Positions 7,203-15,437 of a stretch of 39,658 nucleotides of DNA are shown piece by piece. The notes under the pieces were generated by a model, which was given only the letters and a program-made list of their open reading frames with translations, searched no databases and was not told the origin of the DNA. Position numbers and translations under genes: made by a program. Source of the DNA: an uncultured Bacteroidales bacterium (GTDB taxonomy: Bacteria; Bacteroidota; Bacteroidia; Bacteroidales; Marinilabiliaceae). The DNA lies in assembly GCA_937892255.1 (NCBI GenBank), contig CALAUL010000089.1:1-39658 (forward strand), written 5' to 3'. Each line of letters starts with the position of its first letter. Within the stretch, counting starts at the first letter, position 1.

Positions 7203-8549
7203 ATGAACATTAAACAATTCATTACATTGCTAATGTTATTTAGCATTGTTCAAACAACCATTGGACAGGAGATAAACTTACCTCTTATTCAGACAAAGTA
7301 CACAGCAGACCCTGCACCATTTGTCTTCAACGACACCATCTTCCTCTACACTACTCATGACGAGGATGACTCTGAAGGTTTCAAGATGCAAGATTGGCTT
7401 CTGTACACATCTACAGACATGGTCAACTGGCAAGACCATGGAGCTGTTGCGTCTCTTAAGGACTTTAAATGGTACAAGGGAAACAATGGAGCTTGGGCCG
7501 AACAAGTAATTGAACGCAATGGCAAATGGTACATGTACTGCCCTATCCACGGTAACGGAATCGGAGTCCTTGTTGCAGACTCACCTTATGGACCTTTCGT
7601 AGATCCTATTGGCAAGCCGTTGGTATGGCAACGCGAGCATTGGTATGATATCGATCCTACCGTTTTGATTGACTATGACGGACAAGCCTATATGTATTGG
7701 GGCAATCCAGAGCTTTATTATGTAAAACTAAACGAAGATATGATCTCGTATAGTGGCGAAATAGTCAAGATGCCCAAAATTCAAGACTATCAAGAAGGAC
7801 CTTGGATTTACAAACGTAACAACAAATACTACCTTGCTTTTGCATCAACGTGTTGCCCGGAAGGCATAGGTTACGCTATGAGCGACAAAGCAACAGGTCC
7901 ATGGACATATAAAGGTCACATCATGGATCACACTCCTCGTACTCGCGGCAACCACCCGGGGATAATCGACTACAAAGGCAAGTCTTATTGCTTTGGCTTG
8001 TGTTATGACGTCTTCCGTCTTGAGACTGGACGTCATGCAGAAAGGCGTTCAGCTATAGCTGCCGAAATGTTCTATAACGAAGATGGTACTATTGAAATGC
8101 TACCCTACTTCCAAGATTGCAAGCTTGAACAAATCGAAAAGTTCAATCCTTATCGCAAAGTTGAAGCGGAATATATAGCCTGGGGTTTTGGCTTGAAAAC
8201 TACGCCATACACAACACGTCAATCACACAAAACAAATCAAGTTGTAACTAACATTGACGAAAATGAGTTCCTCCTTGTAAAAGGCGTCGACTTTGGCAGC
8301 GGTGCGAAAAAAATCACAGTTTCAGCATACGCTCACATGTTCGGAGGCACAATTGAGTTACACATTGACTCTAAAAACGGACCTACGATTGGCACTATCA
8401 AAATCAACAATACTAAGGATTTATACATCGAATTCTCATCAGAGTTAAACGACGAAGCAAAGGGAATCCACAATTTGTACTTTGTATTTAAGGGCGATGA
8501 TTTTCAACAAAAGAATCTATTCAATCTCGATTGGTGGAAATTCGAATAA
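7203..8549 (+). CDS. Secreted GH43 glycosidase with C-terminal CBM6-like module
   Basis: A 448-residue secreted enzyme. The start at 7203 is chosen because it gives a clean signal peptide (cut after …TTIGQ, residue 22) and follows the -7 element; an ATG at 7155 adds 16 residues. The GH43 propeller spans about residues 30-310, with candidate catalytic Asp36 (YTADPAP), Asp151 (DIDPTV) and Glu198 (YQEGPW). Residues from about 315 (YRKVEAEYIAWGFG…) to the end look like a CBM6-type xylan-binding sandwich. This arrangement is usual in arabinoxylan arabinofuranohydrolases and xylosidases, so arabinoxylan debranching is the best guess. It is divergent from the other GH43 gene and ends at a strong hairpin shared with trmH. 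Confidence 0.9.
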   Translation: MNIKQFITLLMLFSIVQTTIGQEINLPLIQTKYTADPAPFVFNDTIFLYTTHDEDDSEGFKMQDWLLYTSTDMVNWQDHGAVASLKDFKWYKGNNGAWAEQVIERNGKWYMYCPIHGNGIGVLVADSPYGPFVDPIGKPLVWQREHWYDIDPTVLIDYDGQAYMYWGNPELYYVKLNEDMISYSGEIVKMPKIQDYQEGPWIYKRNNKYYLAFASTCCPEGIGYAMSDKATGPWTYKGHIMDHTPRTRGNHPGIIDYKGKSYCFGLCYDVFRLETGRHAERRSAIAAEMFYNEDGTIEMLPYFQDCKLEQIEKFNPYRKVEAEYIAWGFGLKTTPYTTRQSHKTNQVVTNIDENEFLLVKGVDFGSGAKKITVSAYAHMFGGTIELHIDSKNGPTIGTIKINNTKDLYIEFSSELNDEAKGIHNLYFVFKGDDFQQKNLFNLDWWKFE

Positions 8550-8565
8550 AAAGAGACTCACGACA

Positions 8566-8603
8566 TAACCAAAGCGAGGCCTGAAGAAGCCTCGCTTTGG
8601 TTA
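8566..8603. terminator. Bidirectional hairpin between convergent genes
   Basis: A perfect 15-bp inverted repeat: TAACCAAAGCGAGGC (8566-8580) pairs with its complement at 8589-8603, with an 8-nt loop. It sits between the stops of the plus-strand GH43 gene and the minus-strand methyltransferase. Neither side has a long T run, so termination strength is uncertain. Confidence 0.7.
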
Positions 8604-8604
8604 C

Positions 8605-9279
8605 TTATTCCTCGCTTTCCAATATTCTGCCCAACACCAAATCTGCATTTCGTATGCTCTTCATTAACCATTGTATCATCAGCAACTCCTTTTCATCTTC
8701 TTTCAACGAAATATCCAAACTCTCTTTCTCTATCGCTCTATACAAATGACTGACAACTAACGCAGCAGACACTGACAGATTCAAACTCTCCGTAAATCCA
8801 ACCATAGGAATAGTGAGGTACTCATCTGACAAATCCATCATCTCTTTTGATGCGCCCGTCTTTTCGCTTCCTATAACTATTGCAAAAGGTCCTTTCGTAA
8901 CGTCAAAACTGAACAAATCCACACCTTTCTCGTGAGGTGTTGTCGTAACTATGCGATATCCACGCTCTTTGATATACTTTATAGCGTTTAACGTGTTATT
9001 TGGCTGCTCATTGTATTGACTTATTGTCAACCACTTAGAAGCACCTCTGACTATATTGGGATGAATTTCAAACCTATTAAAGTTCTCTATGACATGTAAG
9101 TCTTGTATTCCAAAACATTCGCACGTTCTCATTACCGCACTGGCATTATGCGAATGGTATATGTCCTCAAGGACAACAGTCATATATCGAGTTCTTTTAT
9201 TCAAGACGTTATTAAGTATCTCGATACGCTCCGGCGTTACATACTCCGAAAGTTTTCTTATCAGATTTTTATTATTCAT
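8605..9279 (-). CDS. trmH: SpoU/TrmH-type RNA 2'-O-methyltransferase
   Basis: A 224-residue SPOUT-fold methyltransferase that transfers a methyl group from SAM to a ribose 2'-OH; the closest role is tRNA Gm18 methylation (TrmH), though an rRNA target is possible. The three SpoU motifs are present: motif 1 NASAVMRTCECFG (Asn45, Arg51), motif 2 IVIGSEKTGAS and motif 3 IPMVGFTESLNLSVSAA. The ATG at 9279 is preferred over that at 9300 because the protein then begins just before the conserved helix and clears the HU terminator. It lies downstream of the HU gene but is separated from it by a hairpin. Confidence 0.88.
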   Translation of the reverse strand: MNNKNLIRKLSEYVTPERIEILNNVLNKRTRYMTVVLEDIYHSHNASAVMRTCECFGIQDLHVIENFNRFEIHPNIVRGASKWLTISQYNEQPNNTLNAIKYIKERGYRIVTTTPHEKGVDLFSFDVTKGPFAIVIGSEKTGASKEMMDLSDEYLTIPMVGFTESLNLSVSAALVVSHLYRAIEKESLDISLKEDEKELLMIQWLMKSIRNADLVLGRILESEE

Positions 9280-9297
9280 ACTTCCTATTATTCCAAA

Positions 9298-9325
9298 CAA
9301 AAGGGAGATACTACCGTACCTCCCT
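9298..9325 (-). terminator. Terminator of the HU gene
   Basis: The minus strand forms AGGGAGGTAC-GGTA-GTATCTCCCT, a 10-bp stem with one G-U pair, followed by TTTTGTTT. It is 25 nt after the HU stop. Confidence 0.82.
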
Positions 9326-9349
9326 AAATCCTATCTTTCAGAAAGAAGA

Positions 9350-9622
9350 TTAAGCGTTAACTTTGTCTGTCAATTCGCTTCCAGCTTTAAACTTAACAAC
9401 CTTCTTTGCTGCTATTTCGATAACCTCTTTTGTACGTGGGTTTTTGCCCTTACGTGCAGGTCTGTTCTGTACGCTGAAAGTACCAAAACCAACCAAAGCG
9501 AGCTTATCCTGTACGAGTGCCTCTGATGTTACTTCTATGAATGCGTCAACAGCCTTCTTCGCATCAACCTTTGTCATTCCTGCTTTTGCAGCAATAGCAT
9601 CAACTAACTGGGTCTTGTTCAT
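9350..9622 (-). CDS. hup: HU-family DNA-binding protein
   Basis: A 90-residue histone-like protein that bends and compacts DNA as a dimer. The N-terminal helix-turn-helix body (MNKTQLVDAIAAKAG…) and the beta-arm hallmark GFGTF…RPARKGKNPRT (about 46-64) are complete, and the arm carries the intercalating Pro (RPARKG). The length is exactly that of bacterial HU. It is transcribed alone from its own promoter and ends in its own terminator. Confidence 0.96.
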   Translation of the reverse strand: MNKTQLVDAIAAKAGMTKVDAKKAVDAFIEVTSEALVQDKLALVGFGTFSVQNRPARKGKNPRTKEVIEIAAKKVVKFKAGSELTDKVNA

Positions 9623-9664
9623 GATTTTATATGTTTTTAATGGTTAACTACATGTTTGTCACTG

Positions 9665-9672
9665 CAAAAATA
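9665..9672 (-). promoter_or_regulatory. -7 element of hup
   Basis: The minus strand reads TATTTTTG, matching TAnnTTTG. GTTG lies about 19 nt further upstream as a weak -33. It predicts a leader of about 36 nt. The DNA from here to 9855 is very T-rich and shows no gene. Confidence 0.6.
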
Positions 9673-9855
9673 AAGCATTTACAATATTATACAACTTTTC
9701 TCTCAATATTTTTTTTAATATTTTCATTCTTTTTTAACCTCAAAATCACATTCTTCTCAAATTCAATACATTATACATTCACATATTTTCTCTGCTTTTT
9801 CGTAATTAACTGGTATACACTTGTTTCTATATTCCGTTATGTTTTTTACATTTTA

Positions 9856-12165
9856 CTATCTCTTCAACTCTACCAATATCAAAGTTTCCCTTTCTACTCG
9901 CACAGATATCTTACGAGTTCGTTTGTTCTGTCCAAATGACAAAATAGCTTTTACAAACAATGTCTTTAACTCAGTAGAGATTATTCGGTCAAACTCTCTG
10001 GCTCCGAACTCTTTGGTGTATCCTTTTTTCATGATATACTCAAAGGCTTCTTTGGTAACCTCCATTTTGACGTTCTTCTTTAGCAAAAGAAGTCCTAACT
10101 GATTGAGTTTCTTTTCTAAAATCTGACGAGCCATTGTTTCGTCCATATCATTAAAGACGACAGTTCCACTCAAACGATTGATAAACTCCGGTTTAAACAA
10201 CTTTTTTACATCTTTTTTCATCATATCACCCTTCGTCCTGCTTGGCGAAAAACCAAGTGACGAACCTACATGAGCATACTGAGCACCGGCATTACTTGTC
10301 ATAAGCAACACTACATGTCTGAACGATGTTTTGCGTCCTTTGTTATCTGTCAAACAGCCGTAATCCATTATCTGTAAAAGAATATTATATATATCAGAAT
10401 GTGCCTTTTCTATTTCGTCCAAAAGCAAAACACAATATGGATTTTTATTTATCGCATCTGTCAATAGTCCTCCGTCCTCATATCCAATATATCCTGCAGG
10501 AGAACCTATCAACTTGGCAACAGTATGCTTTTCCACGTACTCACTCATATCGAAACGAACCAATTCCACTCCCAATTCGCTCGACAATGTCTTTGCCACC
10601 TCTGTCTTTCCCACTCCGGTCGGACCTACAAATAACAAACTTGCTATAGGCCTATTATCATCGACAAGACCAGCTTTTGATATCTGTATTGCATCTACTA
10701 TCATATCTATGGCTTTGTCTTGTCCATACACGTTTGACTTCATTCGTTCTGATAGAGTCAGCAGGTTTTGCATCTCGTTGATATTCTCAACGTTTGAGAC
10801 ATTACACATTTTAGATAATGCCTTCAACACCGAATTGTTATCTAATTTATTGTCTCCATTTGATACATGCATCACATGATATGCTCCCGCTGCGTCCATC
10901 AGTTTTATTGATTTCTGTGGATTTTTTTCATTGGGCATATAACGTTCTGCCAGGTCCACAATATCCTTTCGTATAGCCGAACCTATCTTTATATTATGAT
11001 GTTTCTCGTACTGCGATTTAAGACCTTGCATTATCTTTAGAACTGTGTCTTTATCCGGTTCTTCGACAACTATTTGTTGAAATCTGCGAACCAATGTCTT
11101 ATGCCGTTCCAAATACTTCTGATAATCGCTATATGTCGTTGAACCGATTATTTTTACGCCACGCTCTTCTATATATTTTTTTATCACTCCTACAATATCA
11201 GCCCCACTATCATTGTTATTGCCCAACGACAATAGCAAATGAATGTCGTCGATAAACATCACCGCATTTTTTCGACGACACAACAATTCAAAAGCTCTCG
11301 ACAATCGCCGTTCGGCCTCACCTCTATATTGTGCACCCGCAATAATGTGTGCCATTTGCAGCTGATATATCTTACACTTATTCAATCGCTCCGGCACATT
11401 GGCCTTCTTTAAATATGACGCCACTCCATATATGAGTGCTGTTTTCCCAACTCCTGACTCTCCAACATAGAGCACGCTGTTGCAATCTTTTCTACACAAT
11501 ACTTCCAACGTATCTTCTATCTCTTTATCTCGACCTATTGTTTTTTTGTTTCTCAGATGTTCAGATATGCAATATAGATATGTTTTCACATCTTCTATGT
11601 CTTGGTCAAATTCTGCATCTTCGTCTATCTCGTCTTCAAGTTCTGCATCAACAGACTCATTTACAACTATCTCCAAATGATGTTTGAGCAAATCTATCAT
11701 ATCTGAAGTCGTTTTTCCCGAACCATCTTCCAACCTATGCACATAGTCTTTATCTTGACTTCGCATCAACCTTTCCCATTGCTCCATCGTTACTTCATTG
11801 AGCATAAGTTGTAAAGATGAGTTTTTAAGTGTCAACATTGATAGTAAGACATCTAAAATTGACACCGGTGCTCCGCCATGCATTCTGCTGGTAAAAAAGG
11901 CTTTTCCTAAAACTTCATGCGCCTGCATTGACAATTCTGGAGTAAATACCATGTGTTCAGGCACTTTCTCCATTGTCTCTAGCACTTGGTCTATCTGCAT
12001 CATCATCAATTCGGCATCTCCTATCATATTGAACACACCTCTAAGTTCCGTCTGCATAAGAAGACTCCTAAAGAAATGTTCCGGTGTGACATATTCATGA
12101 CGCATCTTCAGAGCCATCTGAAGTGCCAATCGCATCATTTCCGATATTGGTTTTGTATATTGCAT
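9856..12165 (-). CDS. clpA: ClpA-type AAA+ unfoldase of the Clp protease
   Basis: A 769-residue unfoldase that feeds proteins into ClpP. It has an N-domain (1-150), a very acidic linker (about 167-192), a D1 AAA+ module with Walker A GESGVGKT (235-242) and pore loop GAQYRGEAE (277-285), and a D2 module with Walker A GPTGVGKT (514-521) and Walker B LLLDEIEKAH (580-589). LGF at 637-639 fits the loop that docks on ClpP. In D1 the Walker B reads FIDDIH (304-309), so Asp307 stands where family members normally have the catalytic Glu; D1 hydrolysis may be slow. The start lies 2 nt after the clpS stop, so the two are translated from one mRNA. Confidence 0.94.
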   Translation of the reverse strand: MQYTKPISEMMRLALQMALKMRHEYVTPEHFFRSLLMQTELRGVFNMIGDAELMMMQIDQVLETMEKVPEHMVFTPELSMQAHEVLGKAFFTSRMHGGAPVSILDVLLSMLTLKNSSLQLMLNEVTMEQWERLMRSQDKDYVHRLEDGSGKTTSDMIDLLKHHLEIVVNESVDAELEDEIDEDAEFDQDIEDVKTYLYCISEHLRNKKTIGRDKEIEDTLEVLCRKDCNSVLYVGESGVGKTALIYGVASYLKKANVPERLNKCKIYQLQMAHIIAGAQYRGEAERRLSRAFELLCRRKNAVMFIDDIHLLLSLGNNNDSGADIVGVIKKYIEERGVKIIGSTTYSDYQKYLERHKTLVRRFQQIVVEEPDKDTVLKIMQGLKSQYEKHHNIKIGSAIRKDIVDLAERYMPNEKNPQKSIKLMDAAGAYHVMHVSNGDNKLDNNSVLKALSKMCNVSNVENINEMQNLLTLSERMKSNVYGQDKAIDMIVDAIQISKAGLVDDNRPIASLLFVGPTGVGKTEVAKTLSSELGVELVRFDMSEYVEKHTVAKLIGSPAGYIGYEDGGLLTDAINKNPYCVLLLDEIEKAHSDIYNILLQIMDYGCLTDNKGRKTSFRHVVLLMTSNAGAQYAHVGSSLGFSPSRTKGDMMKKDVKKLFKPEFINRLSGTVVFNDMDETMARQILEKKLNQLGLLLLKKNVKMEVTKEAFEYIMKKGYTKEFGAREFDRIISTELKTLFVKAILSFGQNKRTRKISVRVERETLILVELKR

Positions 12166-12167
12166 TG

Positions 12168-12476
12168 TTATTCTTCTGTTTCTTTTACTAATACTTCCAA
12201 CGGAAAACCGTTTTCTTCCGCCATTTTATCTACTTTATTTTTCTTGGTCATCGCTATATCATAGCTATACGTACCCACCACAGCTTTCCCATCGTTATGA
12301 ACTTTCATCATCAACTCAAAAGCCTCTTCTTTCGTCTTGTAAAACACTTTCTCTAATACGTATGTGACAAAATCCATTGTCGTAACATTATCATTCAGAA
12401 ATATTACGTCAAATTTCTTGGGTTCTTCGTTTTTATAGATTAACCCGTTTTGTCTTCTTTCTTCCAACTGATTCAT
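12168..12476 (-). CDS. clpS: ClpS, N-degron adaptor
   Basis: A 102-residue adaptor that binds proteins with destabilising N-terminal residues and hands them to ClpA. The recognition site is visible as LNDNVTTMDFV (about 27-37), and MMKVHNDGKAVVGTYSYDIA (about 56-75) holds the conserved His that contacts the alpha-amino group. The ~20-residue N-terminal tail is the part that engages ClpA. It is placed directly before clpA with a 2-nt gap and one base after the class IV aminotransferase-like gene, so the three form one unit. Confidence 0.95.
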   Translation of the reverse strand: MNQLEERRQNGLIYKNEEPKKFDVIFLNDNVTTMDFVTYVLEKVFYKTKEEAFELMMKVHNDGKAVVGTYSYDIAMTKKNKVDKMAEENGFPLEVLVKETEE

Positions 12477-12477
12477 T

Positions 12478-13386
12478 TTACTGCTGAAATATTGTTGTCT
12501 TAAACTGTTCTAATATATCATTTGTCAATCCTCTATTGCTATATCTAACTTTGTCTATTCCATGCAAAACATGCAATCCTATAGAGCTATCCAACACAAA
12601 CGCTCCCAATGATTTATCAATCATGTCGTTTGTTATACCCATTACACTATTAACTTTGTATTTTAGTTTGTATAATGTATAATCCAATTTTTCCATCAAC
12701 GCATCATTATAGGCTCCGCCTTCTGTTTTAACGGCTATGATTGATGCACCGACGTCTTCTTTTGCTATGAGGAACAAGTTGCCTCTCGTTGTTCTTATTA
12801 TATCTTTATTTTCATTTATTATACATGCTCCCCAATAACCTTCTGATTTGACTGCCATGTCTGCCATAGATTCTACGACATTAGACATTTTGATGTTTAT
12901 CCATTTGCTTTTAGACACAACACCTTCTGTATATGTTTTTAGTATCTTTTTGCTATACTCTTCGTTGTATGGCAATTTATTCATCTTGGTTTGAGTTATA
13001 AGCCAACATACTTGATTTACTGACGTTGATGTTTTGTACCAACAATATATGTCAAGACGCGAGAACGTCGGGTATTTGTTTTTATAACACAGCAACTCAA
13101 CGTTTCTTTTAAACTCGTCAAACATTACAAAATTTCCTAATCCGAAACCCATTTGTTTCATGTTCTGGTATAGGTTTTTGAAATGTGTATCAGCCATTAT
13201 CATGTTCACTCCCGAACATAATACACTATCTCTCAGACAAATCCCATGTACAAAAACAGAAGATGCTATATCCGAACACATGACGTTCAACGACAGTATC
13301 TCTCCATTATATATAACAAAAGGAGATAAATATTCTTTCTCTTCTTTTATTTCTTCAATGTCGTCTACCAAATCCATCTCTATCAT
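12478..13386 (-). CDS. Class IV aminotransferase-like protein
   Basis: A 302-residue protein weakly resembling PLP-dependent class IV aminotransferases, the family of branched-chain aminotransferase and aminodeoxychorismate lyase. The visible parts are an N-terminal IYNGEI (25-30), a middle segment KWINIKMSNVVESMA in which Lys166 is the likely PLP lysine, and RTTRGNLFLI in place of the family's E-x-T-x-S-N-hydrophobic phosphate-binding motif, with the Glu missing. Because that motif is altered, the enzyme may be divergent or inactive; I am not sure of the reaction. It is the first gene of the unit with clpS and clpA, a context that does not suggest amino-acid synthesis. The start could also be Met4 at 13377. 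Confidence 0.6.
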   Translation of the reverse strand: MIEMDLVDDIEEIKEEKEYLSPFVIYNGEILSLNVMCSDIASSVFVHGICLRDSVLCSGVNMIMADTHFKNLYQNMKQMGFGLGNFVMFDEFKRNVELLCYKNKYPTFSRLDIYCWYKTSTSVNQVCWLITQTKMNKLPYNEEYSKKILKTYTEGVVSKSKWINIKMSNVVESMADMAVKSEGYWGACIINENKDIIRTTRGNLFLIAKEDVGASIIAVKTEGGAYNDALMEKLDYTLYKLKYKVNSVMGITNDMIDKSLGAFVLDSSIGLHVLHGIDKVRYSNRGLTNDILEQFKTTIFQQ

Positions 13387-13443
13387 TTCTCATGTTTCGA
13401 ATCGGTTACACCTGCGTCTTGTTCATTCTGAATAAAACAGCAA

Positions 13444-13478
13444 AGTCAACGGATTACCTTTGTAGCTTTCCGTTGACT
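13444..13478 (-). terminator. Candidate fabD terminator
   Basis: A perfect 10-bp stem, AGTCAACGGA (13444-13453) with TCCGTTGACT (13469-13478), lies 92 nt after the fabD stop. On the minus strand it is followed by the weak T stretch TTTGCTGTTTT. No other feature is apparent in 13387-13569. Confidence 0.6.
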
Positions 13479-13569
13479 CTACTTTATTGTTTTTGACTTC
13501 GAAGCCGTTTGGAACTGATTATCAAATTGTTTGATTTACAGCTCAAGATTCTGAGTCTCAATGAGTTTT

Positions 13570-14460
13570 TTACACTTGTTCAAAGGTACTTACTCCGGCT
13601 GTAGCCATCTTTCTATCTACTTTCTTAACTAAGCCTTGAAGCACTGCTCCAGGGCCAACCTCTGTAAAGTTGTCAACACCATTAGCTATCATGTTATTAA
13701 CGGTCTGAGTCCACTTCACTGCTCCTGTAAGCTGTGCAACGAGGTTTTTCTTTATTTCTGCCGGGTCAGTAACCGGTGAAGCTACGACATTCTGATATAT
13801 TGGGCATATCGGTGACTTTATCTCTGTCTTCTCTATTGCCTCTGCCAACTCTGCTCGTGCCGGTTCCATAAATGGCGAATGGAATGCGCCACTTACCGAC
13901 AACTTCAATGCTCGTTTTGCACCTTTCTCTGTCAACTGCTCACATGCTGCATCTATACCGGCTATCGAACCAGATATCACTAATTGTCCAGGACAATTGT
14001 AGTTTGCCGGCACAACGCCATCTATTCCGGCACACACCTCTTCTACTACCGAATCTTCCAAACCCAAGATGGCGGCCATTGTTGACGGCTCTTTCTCACA
14101 CGCTTTCTGCATTGCCATAGCCCTCTTTGCCACCAAGCGCAAACCATCTTCAAACGACATTGCTCCGGCTGCCACCAATGCTGAAAACTCTCCTAATGAG
14201 TGTCCTGCAACCACGTCAGGCTGAAACTTTTCACCCATTACTTTTGCCAATATCACCGAGTGTAAAAAGATAGCAGGCTGTGTTACTTTCGTCTGTTTCA
14301 AATCCTCATCTGTTCCGGCAAACATCAAGTCTGTTATATTAAATCCTAATATCTCATTAGCTTTGTCAAACAGAGCTTTGGCTTCCGCCGAATTTTCATA
14401 CAAGTCTTTGCCCATTCCTACATATTGAGCACCTTGACCGGGAAAAACAAATGCCTTCAT
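13570..14460 (-). CDS. fabD: Malonyl-CoA:ACP transacylase
   Basis: Loads malonate from CoA onto acyl carrier protein for fatty-acid elongation. The 296 residues carry the oxyanion motif GQGAQ (8-12), the nucleophile elbow GHSLGEF with Ser88, the substrate arginine Arg113, and GAFHS with the catalytic His194. The length is typical. It has its own promoter with a leader of about 60 nt and is followed by a hairpin, so it seems monocistronic and is not next to other fab genes here. Confidence 0.97.
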   Translation of the reverse strand: MKAFVFPGQGAQYVGMGKDLYENSAEAKALFDKANEILGFNITDLMFAGTDEDLKQTKVTQPAIFLHSVILAKVMGEKFQPDVVAGHSLGEFSALVAAGAMSFEDGLRLVAKRAMAMQKACEKEPSTMAAILGLEDSVVEEVCAGIDGVVPANYNCPGQLVISGSIAGIDAACEQLTEKGAKRALKLSVSGAFHSPFMEPARAELAEAIEKTEIKSPICPIYQNVVASPVTDPAEIKKNLVAQLTGAVKWTQTVNNMIANGVDNFTEVGPGAVLQGLVKKVDRKMATAGVSTFEQV

Positions 14461-14526
14461 TTCTTATTACGTTTTAATTTGATTTTATCTTATTTCTCTT
14501 TGTGTGCGTTTTTACCACACGACGCA

Positions 14527-14557
14527 CAAAGATAGTATTTTTTTATTATTCGACAAT
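14527..14557 (-). promoter_or_regulatory. fabD promoter
   Basis: The minus strand has TATCTTTG (14534-14527) as an exact -7 match and ATTG (14557-14554) as a 3-of-4 -33 match, spaced 19 nt apart. No known fatty-acid repressor site is apparent. Confidence 0.65.
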
Positions 14558-14584
14558 CTCTCTGTATTTTGCCTTTCGCTTCTT

Positions 14585-15400
14585 TTATCTTATTTTCCTT
14601 ATCACATTCAACTCTGTAACAACGCCTTCACTTCTCTCAAAAACAAATACTCTCTTAAAACGACTGCTGTATCTGTGCTTCAATGCTCTTTTGACAACTA
14701 CCGGATCATATTGACTTGACATCAAAAAACTATTCTGTATAATGAGTAACCACTGTTCGTCGCATGTATTGTCATACTTCAGCATCTTATTGTTCTTATC
14801 GTCTATCCTTTGCGCTATGCTCTCCACCGACAGTGGTTTTACTCTCGTTGATATACTCGCATACCATAATGCCTCTTCCATACGCCCGGTGACATTCGTA
14901 ATATGAATGGCTTCTATAGCTTTAGGTAAATTCAAGTCTCCATATTTCGACAGGCGGTCAACTATATATTTCTTTCCTGTTGCCTCCGGTAAGTTGTCCT
15001 CCACTATCTTTGCTATCGACTCAGAATGTCCTGTTCGCAAAAGATCTGCATCGTCACTCTCCGGTGATACAACAATATCTGGTGCTATAACATCTGAAAA
15101 ATGCACATCTACGACTAATGTCAATTCGTGCTTCTTTTCATATATCGACTGCGCTCGCAACATTATGTCACTCAAAAAGTCCTCATGCGCTCGCATGTTA
15201 AACTCTTTGTCGCGACGCTCATATTTCAACTCTGTAAGCTCTATGCCTATCTTCTTTTGCTCTGTAGTGACGATAAAATCAGGACACTCCGACTTTTCCA
15301 CTTTCCCGATAGGAAAGCAACTGCAGTTTTCCGCAAAGAGGTTCATTATTGTCCACTCTCTACGTTCTTTTTTTGCCTGATTGTTGTGTATCATCACCAT
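14585..15400 (-). CDS. Hypothetical protein with PD-(D/E)XK-like signature
   Basis: A 271-residue protein that I do not recognise. Near residue 39 it has CPDFIV, then after a short loop IGIELTELK; this Asp … Glu-x-Leu layout on two beta strands resembles the PD-(D/E)XK nuclease core, though the usual Lys is not clear. Later stretches (ALWYASISTRVKPLS; QWLLIIQNSFL; FKRVFVFERSEGVV) look like beta strands of the same alpha/beta fold. There is no signal peptide. It lies 37 nt after rimO on the same strand, so it is probably the last gene of an ftsY-rimO unit, and the function may have nothing to do with those genes. Nuclease activity is a guess from one motif. Confidence 0.55.
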   Translation of the reverse strand: MVMIHNNQAKKERREWTIMNLFAENCSCFPIGKVEKSECPDFIVTTEQKKIGIELTELKYERRDKEFNMRAHEDFLSDIMLRAQSIYEKKHELTLVVDVHFSDVIAPDIVVSPESDDADLLRTGHSESIAKIVEDNLPEATGKKYIVDRLSKYGDLNLPKAIEAIHITNVTGRMEEALWYASISTRVKPLSVESIAQRIDDKNNKMLKYDNTCDEQWLLIIQNSFLMSSQYDPVVVKRALKHRYSSRFKRVFVFERSEGVVTELNVIRKIR

Positions 15401-15437
15401 AATTGATATTGACGCCTTTATTGCTTAATTTCCATGA

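Noticed and set aside
4873..8549. Polysaccharide utilisation locus
   Set aside because: Two GH43 genes are present but there is no SusC/SusD pair, no hybrid sensor and no ECF/anti-sigma pair nearby, so a full locus is not supported.
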